Assembly (NCBI GenBank): GCA_020047875.1
Contig: JAIFNE010000170.1
Location: forward strand, 1 to 10,915
Origin: Hydrogenophaga sp.
Lineage (GTDB): Bacteria > Pseudomonadota > Gammaproteobacteria > Burkholderiales > Burkholderiaceae_C
Length of the DNA stretch: 10,915 bases
Direction: 5' to 3'
In this document: positions 6,236 through 10,915 of the stretch, piece after piece
How positions within the stretch are numbered: the first letter of the stretch is position 1
How the letters are laid out: each line of letters begins with the position of its first letter
Position numbers and translations under genes: made by a program
Notes under the pieces: generated by a model
Seen by the model: only the letters and a program-made list of their open reading frames with translations
Database searches by the model: none
Told to the model about the DNA's origin: nothing

Positions 6236-7571
6236 AGATCTGAGCGACGTGATCGGGCGCGTGCTGCCCGCACCTGAGAATTTTTTGAGTTCCGAACAAA
6301 TTGAAGACGCTCGCAAAGCGCGCCGCCGCTTTATGGGCAAGGCCCTGGCCATGGGCGCCGGTGTGGCCGCCTCGGTCGGCGCTGCGACCCGAGCGATGGC
6401 CGCCGAGGGCGAAGACGCCATCCTCAAGCTGCCCGAGCACACCACGGGCCTGGGCATGCCGGTGGTTACCGACGGGTATGGCAAGCCCAGCAAGTGGGAA
6501 GCCAACCTTCAGCGCCGCCAGAGTCCGGGCCTGACGCGGGTCAACCAGGCCTCGGTGAGCTTCACGCCGCTGCAGGGGCTGTTCGGCATCATCACGCCCA
6601 GCGGGCTGCATTTTGAGCGCCACCACCAGGGCTGGTGGGACATCGATCCCTCCAAGCACCGACTGATGGTCAACGGCTTGGTCAAGCGCCAGCGCGTGTT
6701 CACCATGGACGACCTGATGCGCCTGCCCAGCGTCTCGCGCATCCATTTCATCGAGTGCGGTGCGAATGGCGCCACCGAATGGGGCAATGTGGCGGTGCCG
6801 ACGGTGCAATACACCCACGGCATGGTGAGCTGCTCTGAGTTCACCGGCGTGCTGCTTTCCACCCTGCTGGAGATGTGCGGCGTCGACAAGAAGAACGGCA
6901 AGTACGTGCTGGCTGAAGGTGCAGACGGTTCGTCGATGACCCGCACCATCGCCATCGATCAGGCGATGGACGACTGCATCGTCGCCTGGGCCATGAACGG
7001 CGAAATGCTGCGCCCGGAAAACGGCTACCCACTGCGCCTGGTGGTACCGGGTGTGCAGGGCGTAAGCTGGGTCAAGTACCTGCGCCGCATCGAGGTTGGC
7101 GATCAGAAGTACGCCACCAAAGACGAGGCGGTGCACTACATTGATCTGATGCCTGATGGCATGCACCGCCAGTACACCGGTATCCAGGAGTGCAAGTCCG
7201 TCATCACCACACCCTCGGCGGGCCAGACGCTGCTCGACAAGGGCTACTACAACGTGACCGGTCTGGCCTGGTCAGGGCGCGGTTCGATCAAACGGGTGGA
7301 TGTGAGCACAGACGGAGGGCGCAACTGGCGCACCGCCCGTCTGGAAGGGCCGATCCTGAACAAAGCCTTGACCCGCTTCAACATCGACTGGGTCTGGGAC
7401 GGCAAGCCCGCCGTTCTGCAGGCACGCGCCATCGACAGCACAGGTTATGTGCAGCCCAAGATCAACCAGCTGCGTGCCGTGCGCGGTTCGCGCTCCGTTT
7501 ATCACCAGAACGCCATCCAGAGCTGGCTGGTGTCCGAAAACGGTGAAGTCTCCAATGTGCAGGTGTACTGA
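6228..7571 (+). CDS. soxC: SoxC, molybdenum subunit of sulfane dehydrogenase SoxCD
   Basis: 447 aa from GTG 6228. Residues 31-58 are a twin-arginine signal (ARRRFMGKALAMGAG..), consistent with export of a folded molybdopterin protein. The sulfite-oxidase fold follows: the SUOX-type molybdopterin domain with Cys177 in HFIECGANGATEWG as the expected Mo ligand, LVVPGVQGVSWVKYLRRIEV (281-300), and a C-terminal dimerisation domain from about 320 with RVDVSTDGGRNW and YHQNAIQSW. In the Sox pathway SoxCD oxidises the sulfane sulfur bound to SoxY, extracting six electrons per thiosulfate, so thiosulfate can be taken fully to sulfate. Its presence argues against accumulation of sulfur globules. It overlaps the end of soxR and is followed by soxD after one base. 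The length agrees with characterised SoxC (about 430 aa). Confidence 0.95.
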   Translation: MSKDLSDVIGRVLPAPENFLSSEQIEDARKARRRFMGKALAMGAGVAASVGAATRAMAAEGEDAILKLPEHTTGLGMPVVTDGYGKPSKWEANLQRRQSPGLTRVNQASVSFTPLQGLFGIITPSGLHFERHHQGWWDIDPSKHRLMVNGLVKRQRVFTMDDLMRLPSVSRIHFIECGANGATEWGNVAVPTVQYTHGMVSCSEFTGVLLSTLLEMCGVDKKNGKYVLAEGADGSSMTRTIAIDQAMDDCIVAWAMNGEMLRPENGYPLRLVVPGVQGVSWVKYLRRIEVGDQKYATKDEAVHYIDLMPDGMHRQYTGIQECKSVITTPSAGQTLLDKGYYNVTGLAWSGRGSIKRVDVSTDGGRNWRTARLEGPILNKALTRFNIDWVWDGKPAVLQARAIDSTGYVQPKINQLRAVRGSRSVYHQNAIQSWLVSENGEVSNVQVY

Positions 7572-7572
7572 C

Positions 7573-8670
7573 ATGAACATCCTCGACAAGAACCTGATCA
7601 GCCCCGTCCGGGGTCTCGTTGCAATCGCGCTGGCTTGCGCTTCCTGGAGTGCCATTGCACAAGACAAGCCATGGCAAAACATGGGTCGTGATGCCACCCC
7701 AGCCGAAGTCAAAGCGTGGGACATCGATGTGCGTCCCGACTTCAAGGGCCTCCCCAAGGGGGCGGGCTCGGTTGACCTTGGCACCAAGGTGTGGGAAGAC
7801 AAGTGCGCTTCCTGCCACGGCATCTTTGGTGAATCCAACGAGGTGTTCACGCCCATCGTCGGTGGCACCACGCAGGAAGACATCAAGAGCGGTCGGGTGG
7901 CTGCCCTGGTCGAGGGTGCGGCGGCCACCGTGCCGCAGCGCACGACCATGATGAAAGTCGCAACGCTCTCGACACTGTGGGATTACATCAACCGGGCCAT
8001 GCCTTGGAACAACCCCAAGACACTCACACCCGACGAGGTGTTTGGCGTCACGGCCTACATCCTGAACCTGGCCAACGTGGTCCCGGCAGACTTCACGCTC
8101 TCAGACAAGAACATCGCTGAGGTGCAGCAGCGCATGCCCAACCGCAACGGCATGGTGTTCCATGAGCCGCTATGGAAGGTCACCGGCAAGGGCGATGTGA
8201 AGAACGTGGCCTGCATGAAGAACTGCGAAGTCGATCCCAAGGTGCGTTCTTTCCTGCCCGATTTCGCCCGCGACGCACACGGCAACATCGCCGAACAGAA
8301 TCGCGTGGTGGGTCCGGTGCGCGGCGCCGACACCACCCAGCCCGCACCCAAGGGGCCGGTCGGCTCGCTGCCGCCGCCCAAGGCGGTGGTGGTGGCCGCG
8401 GCCAGTGGCGGGGCAGCCGACGTGAAAGGCTTGCTGGGTGCCAACGCCTGCCTGGCGTGTCACGGCCTCAACAGCAAGATCGTCGGACCCGGCTTCAACG
8501 AAGTGGTGGCCAAGCACAAGGGCCGCGCCGACTTGGAGGCCTACCTGACCGGCAAGATCAAGAACGGTGGTGTGGGCGTGTTCGGCTCGATCCCGATGCC
8601 GGCCCAGCCTCAGCTGAGCGATGCCGACGCCAAGACCATCGCCCAGTGGATCGCCGCTGGCGCAAAGTGA
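7573..8670 (+). CDS. soxD: SoxD, diheme cytochrome c subunit of sulfane dehydrogenase SoxCD
   Basis: 365 aa. A Sec signal peptide (to about residue 29, ASWSAIAQ) precedes the N-terminal domain with haem motif CASCH (78-82) and SoxD-specific sequence such as MPWNNPKTLTPDEVFGVTAY. A CMKNC pair at 214-218 may form a disulfide. A proline-rich linker (about 258-280) leads to a second small haem domain with CLACH (293-297) and PMPAQP carrying a likely Met ligand. SoxD takes the electrons from SoxC. The ATG at 7573 is one base after the soxC stop, with AGGTG (7561-7565) as ribosome-binding site inside soxC, so the pair is tightly coupled. The C-terminal domain is very like the next gene product (about half of some 72 positions identical by eye). 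Confidence 0.95.
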   Translation: MNILDKNLISPVRGLVAIALACASWSAIAQDKPWQNMGRDATPAEVKAWDIDVRPDFKGLPKGAGSVDLGTKVWEDKCASCHGIFGESNEVFTPIVGGTTQEDIKSGRVAALVEGAAATVPQRTTMMKVATLSTLWDYINRAMPWNNPKTLTPDEVFGVTAYILNLANVVPADFTLSDKNIAEVQQRMPNRNGMVFHEPLWKVTGKGDVKNVACMKNCEVDPKVRSFLPDFARDAHGNIAEQNRVVGPVRGADTTQPAPKGPVGSLPPPKAVVVAAASGGAADVKGLLGANACLACHGLNSKIVGPGFNEVVAKHKGRADLEAYLTGKIKNGGVGVFGSIPMPAQPQLSDADAKTIAQWIAAGAK

Positions 8671-8757
8671 GCGTCCGAGCACCTGACCAGTACCAAGTTT
8701 GAATATTCGGATTTACTCGTTAACCCCAACCGGCTTTTTCCAAGGAGACCGTAAGCT
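8671..8757 (+). promoter_or_regulatory. AT-rich spacer between soxD and the cytochrome gene, possible operator
   Basis: This 87-bp gap is the longest so far inside the operon. It contains GAATATTC (8701-8708) and an AATAT-N8-ACTC arrangement (8702-8718) like the one upstream of soxR, then GTTAACCC (8719-8726). AAGGAG at 8742-8747 is the ribosome-binding site of the next gene. No convincing -35/-10 pair could be found, so an internal promoter is only a possibility. Confidence 0.3.
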
Positions 8758-9096
8758 ATGAAAATGTTGTTTAAATCGATCGCGTTGGCCACGTCGGCGC
8801 TGCTGATGTCGGTCAGTGCACACGCGTTGGATGCCGCGGCCGCCAAGGCCCTGGCCACCAAGAGCGCCTGTCTGGCTTGCCATGCGGTCGACAAGAAGCT
8901 GGTGGGTCCGTCTTACAAAGACGTGGTCGCCAAGCACAAGGGTCAGGCCGATGCGCTGGAGAAAGTGGCCGCGCGCATCAAGTCCGGCGGCTCTGGCATC
9001 TACGGCCCCGTGCCCATGCCGGCCCAGCCGAATCTGAAAGACGACGAGTTGAAACTGCTCGCAGCTTGGGTGCTGGCTGGCGCCCCCGACAAGTAA
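8758..9096 (+). CDS. small monoheme cytochrome c (c551/c552-like), Sox-associated
   Basis: 112 aa with a Sec signal peptide (MKMLFKSIALATSALLMSVS-AHA), giving a mature protein of about 89 residues. The haem motif is CLACH (38-42), and Met87 in GPVPMPAQP is the expected sixth ligand; the pattern GPSYKDVVAKHKG and the C-terminal LLAAWVLAGA fit the c551/c8 group of class I cytochromes. It most resembles the C-terminal domain of the neighbouring SoxD. The likely role is carrying electrons from SoxXA and SoxCD to a terminal oxidase, inferred from its place between soxD and soxY. The start has AAGGAG ten bases upstream. soxY starts 31 bp after it. Confidence 0.88.
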   Translation: MKMLFKSIALATSALLMSVSAHALDAAAAKALATKSACLACHAVDKKLVGPSYKDVVAKHKGQADALEKVAARIKSGGSGIYGPVPMPAQPNLKDDELKLLAAWVLAGAPDK

Positions 9097-9127
9097 ACTG
9101 TATTCATCCCATTCAAAGGAGTTCGAC

Positions 9128-9583
9128 ATGAACAATTCCCGCCGCACCGCCATCAAGACCACGGGTGCTTTCGCCACCCTCGTGTCCCTCGGCATCGTGA
9201 CCCAAAGCCAGGCCCAGGCCGCTGTGGACCGCGCCAGCTTCACCGTCAAGACCATGGACGATGCCCTCAAGGCCATCGGTGGCACGCCAGCCACCAGCGA
9301 CCAGGTGACCGTGGTGTCGCCCGACATCGCCGAAAACGGCGCTGTGGTGCCCGTGGGCGTGGTGTCCAAGTTGCCCAACACCACCGACCTGTACCTCATC
9401 ATCGAGAAAAACCCGACGCCGTTGGCCGCTGCTTTCATGATCCCCGCCGGGACCGTGGCCGATGTGCAGACCCGCGTCAAGATGGGCCAGAGCACCAACG
9501 TGGTGGCCGTGGTCAAGGCCGATGGCAAGCTGTTCTCGGCCACCAAAGAAACCAAGGTCACCCTGGGCGGATGCGGCGGCTGA
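9128..9583 (+). CDS. soxY: SoxY, sulfur-substrate carrier subunit
   Basis: 151 aa. It has a Tat-type signal (MNNSRRTAIKTTGAFATLVS..AQA) and ends in VTLGGCGG, the diagnostic C-terminal swinging arm whose Cys149 carries thiosulfate-derived sulfur in the Sox cycle. The mature part has the SoxY pattern SPDIAENGAVVPVGV and LAAAFMIPAG. SoxY binds SoxZ and is exported with it to the periplasm. The ATG at 9128 follows AAAGGAG (9115-9121) by six bases. soxZ begins 61 bp downstream. Confidence 0.97.
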   Translation: MNNSRRTAIKTTGAFATLVSLGIVTQSQAQAAVDRASFTVKTMDDALKAIGGTPATSDQVTVVSPDIAENGAVVPVGVVSKLPNTTDLYLIIEKNPTPLAAAFMIPAGTVADVQTRVKMGQSTNVVAVVKADGKLFSATKETKVTLGGCGG

Positions 9584-9644
9584 TTGCCCCGATTTCACCC
9601 GAGTTAACCCATTTCATTCATTCATTTCGATTCAGGAGTCCATC

Positions 9645-9956
9645 ATGGCTGATCCGATGCGCATCCGTGCCGCCCTCGCAGGCGACGAAACCACCGTTCG
9701 GGTGCTGATGTCCCACGTCATGGAGCCCGGCACCCGCAAAGACGCGTCCGGCGCTCTCATCCCCGCCCACTTCATTCAGGATGTCGAGGCCACCCACAAC
9801 GGCAAGCCGGTGCTCAAGGCCATGTGGTCCGGCGCCGTGTCGCAAAACCCGTTCCTGTCGTTCAAGTTCAAGGGCGCTGCCAAGGGCGACAAGGTCACCG
9901 TCAAATGGTCGGACAACAAGGGCGAATCACGTTCCGACGAAGCGACCATCGCCTGA
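9645..9956 (+). CDS. soxZ: SoxZ, partner of the sulfur carrier SoxY
   Basis: 103 aa, without a signal peptide, as is usual for SoxZ, which travels out with SoxY through Tat. The immunoglobulin-like SoxZ signature is clear: MRIRAALAGDETTVRVLMSH, MEPGTRKDASGALIPAHFIQ, and the C-terminal GDKVTVKWSDNKGES. SoxZ clamps SoxY and exposes its GGCGG arm to SoxXA, SoxB and SoxCD. The ATG at 9645 has AGGAG (9634-9638) six bases upstream. It is followed by an intrinsic terminator before soxA. Confidence 0.96.
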   Translation: MADPMRIRAALAGDETTVRVLMSHVMEPGTRKDASGALIPAHFIQDVEATHNGKPVLKAMWSGAVSQNPFLSFKFKGAAKGDKVTVKWSDNKGESRSDEATIA

Positions 9957-9973
9957 CCTGAGCGGTGATCGAT

Positions 9974-10011
9974 ACGGCCAGCCACACACGTTGCTGGCCG
10001 TTTGTTTTTTT
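9974..10011 (+). terminator. intrinsic terminator between soxZ and soxA
   Basis: Perfect 9-bp stem ACGGCCAGC (9974-9982) and GCTGGCCGT (9993-10001) with a 10-base loop, followed by TTGTTTTTTT (10002-10011). This is a canonical rho-independent terminator on the plus strand. It stands 18 bp after the soxZ stop and 25 bp before the soxA start, so it should cut or reduce transcription from soxYZ into soxAX. Confidence 0.88.
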
Positions 10012-10035
10012 GGTTGAAAAAGAGGAGACGTTCAG

Positions 10036-10854
10036 ATGAAAAAACCGATGTTCCACTGCCGAGCGCTGGTGGCTACCGCGTTGCTCGCGGGCATGGGCGC
10101 TGTCCAGGCACAGGGCACTGCTGCGGAAGGTATTGCCCAGTACCGCGCCATGTTGGAAGACGGCAACCCGGCCGAGCTTTTCGAGATGAAGGGCGAGGAA
10201 CTGTGGAAGCAAAAGCGGGGCCCCAAGAACGCGTCGCTGGAGCAATGCGATCTGGGCAAAGGTCCTGGCGTGCTCAAGGGCGCATTCACAGAATTGCCAC
10301 GGCTCTTCAAGGACACCGGCAAGGTCATGGATCTGGAAACCCGCCTCATCCATTGCATGGTGACGTTGCAGGGCTTCAGCGAAGCCGATCTGTACAAGGC
10401 AGCTCCCACCATTGGAAAAGGCGAGGGCGCCAACTTGGTCGCGATCACGACCTATGTGGCCACGCAGTCCAAGGGCATGCGCTTCAACCTCTCTCAATCC
10501 CATGAGAAGGAAAAAGTCATGTACGAAGTGGGCAAGCGCGCATTCTTCGCACGCGGTGGCCCGCACGACTTTTCCTGCGCTTCATGCCATGGCGTCGACG
10601 GTGGCCGCATCCGCCTGCAGGATCTGCCTAACCTGACCAAGAACCCGGGTGACGGCGTGGGCGTTGCTGCCTGGCCGGCCTACCGCGTTTCCAACGCTGA
10701 GATGTGGACCATGCAGAAACGCCTGAACGACTGCTACCGCCAGCAGCGCTTCCCCGAACCCAAATTCGGCAGCGACGTCACGATTTCACTGGGCGTGTAC
10801 ATGGGCGTGAACGCTCAGGGTGCCGAGTCCATCGTGCCCGCCATCAAGCGCTGA
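10036..10854 (+). CDS. soxA: SoxA, catalytic cytochrome c subunit of SoxXA (monoheme type)
   Basis: 272 aa with a Sec signal peptide ending near AVQAQ (22-26). Only one haem motif is present, CASCH (181-185), in the C-terminal domain. Cys233 in LNDCYRQQRFP is the conserved cysteine that is a haem ligand and becomes a cysteine persulfide, the site joining substrate to SoxY. In diheme SoxA proteins the N-terminal domain has another CXXCH; here Cys71 and Cys107 remain there and probably form a disulfide, as in monoheme SoxA. SoxXA attaches thiosulfate oxidatively to the SoxY cysteine. The ATG at 10036 has AGGAG (10023-10027) eight bases upstream. The preceding terminator means soxA may be transcribed by readthrough. 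A probable soxX starts 15 bp after the stop. Confidence 0.95.
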   Translation: MKKPMFHCRALVATALLAGMGAVQAQGTAAEGIAQYRAMLEDGNPAELFEMKGEELWKQKRGPKNASLEQCDLGKGPGVLKGAFTELPRLFKDTGKVMDLETRLIHCMVTLQGFSEADLYKAAPTIGKGEGANLVAITTYVATQSKGMRFNLSQSHEKEKVMYEVGKRAFFARGGPHDFSCASCHGVDGGRIRLQDLPNLTKNPGDGVGVAAWPAYRVSNAEMWTMQKRLNDCYRQQRFPEPKFGSDVTISLGVYMGVNAQGAESIVPAIKR

Positions 10855-10869
10855 TCAGGAGACCCCAAG

Positions 10870-10915
10870 ATGAAAAAGATCATGAAGATTGCGCTGATTC
10901 CGGCCGCTGCCTTGT
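10870..10915 (+). CDS. soxX: probable soxX, first 15 codons (runs off the right edge)
   Basis: ATG 10870 follows AGGAG (10857-10861) by eight bases. The visible peptide MKKIMKIALIPAAAL is the start of a Sec signal peptide. SoxX, the small cytochrome partner of SoxA, commonly follows soxA in sox clusters, so the name comes from position only; no haem motif is within the window. Confidence 0.55.
   Translation, partial: MKKIMKIALIPAAAL

Noticed and set aside
6126..7166. 346-codon minus-strand open frame opposite soxC
   Set aside because: Shadow of soxC, His/Ala-rich, with no recognisable domain.
1..10915. CRISPR arrays, tRNA or rRNA genes, transposase genes
   Set aside because: No regularly spaced repeats, cloverleaf-like sequences, rRNA segments or transposase motifs were seen in the window.

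Overview
The window looks like chromosomal DNA of a GC-rich betaproteobacterium, most likely Burkholderiales (Comamonadaceae, Hydrogenophaga-like), living as a sulfur-oxidising and at least ancestrally autotrophic bacterium. This placement rests on the remembered resemblance of the Cbb and Sox proteins to that group, on the gene order soxC-soxD-(cytochrome)-soxY-soxZ-soxA-(soxX), and on a dispersed palindrome of a kind common in comamonad genomes. No database search was possible.

Left part (1-3110): the 5' end of a slyX-like gene on the minus strand, then on the plus strand a Calvin-cycle gene group cbbY-cbbF-cbbP. cbbY (a HAD sugar-bisphosphate phosphatase) looks intact. The fructose-1,6-bisphosphatase gene is interrupted by a 109-bp near-perfect palindrome, is frameshifted, and has substitutions at metal-site residues. 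The phosphoribulokinase gene has lost about 60 codons from its middle, with a frameshift. This cluster is therefore a decaying remnant; any working Calvin cycle in this organism would need other gene copies.

Middle part (3114-5481, minus strand): a set for sulfide oxidation. fccA-like monoheme cytochrome c and fccB (flavocytochrome c sulfide dehydrogenase flavoprotein) form a tight pair, followed by a diheme cytochrome c4-like protein.

A 334-bp intergenic region (5482-5815) with a short AT-rich island separates these from the divergent plus-strand sox cluster: an ArsR/SoxR-type regulator whose end overlaps the start of soxC, then soxD, a small monoheme cytochrome c, soxY, soxZ, soxA and the first codons of a probable soxX. 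SoxYZ carries the sulfur substrate on the SoxY C-terminal GGCGG cysteine, SoxA (with SoxX) attaches it, SoxCD removes electrons from the sulfane sulfur, and the small cytochromes probably pass electrons towards the respiratory chain. Sulfide oxidation by FccAB and thiosulfate oxidation by Sox thus sit back to back. The window holds seven CXXCH haem motifs in five proteins.

The most notable points are the two dead Calvin-cycle genes, the palindromic element, a textbook intrinsic terminator inside the sox operon between soxZ and soxA, and the close likeness of the SoxD C-terminal domain to the neighbouring monoheme cytochrome. I did not see a wholly new system; the components belong to known families.
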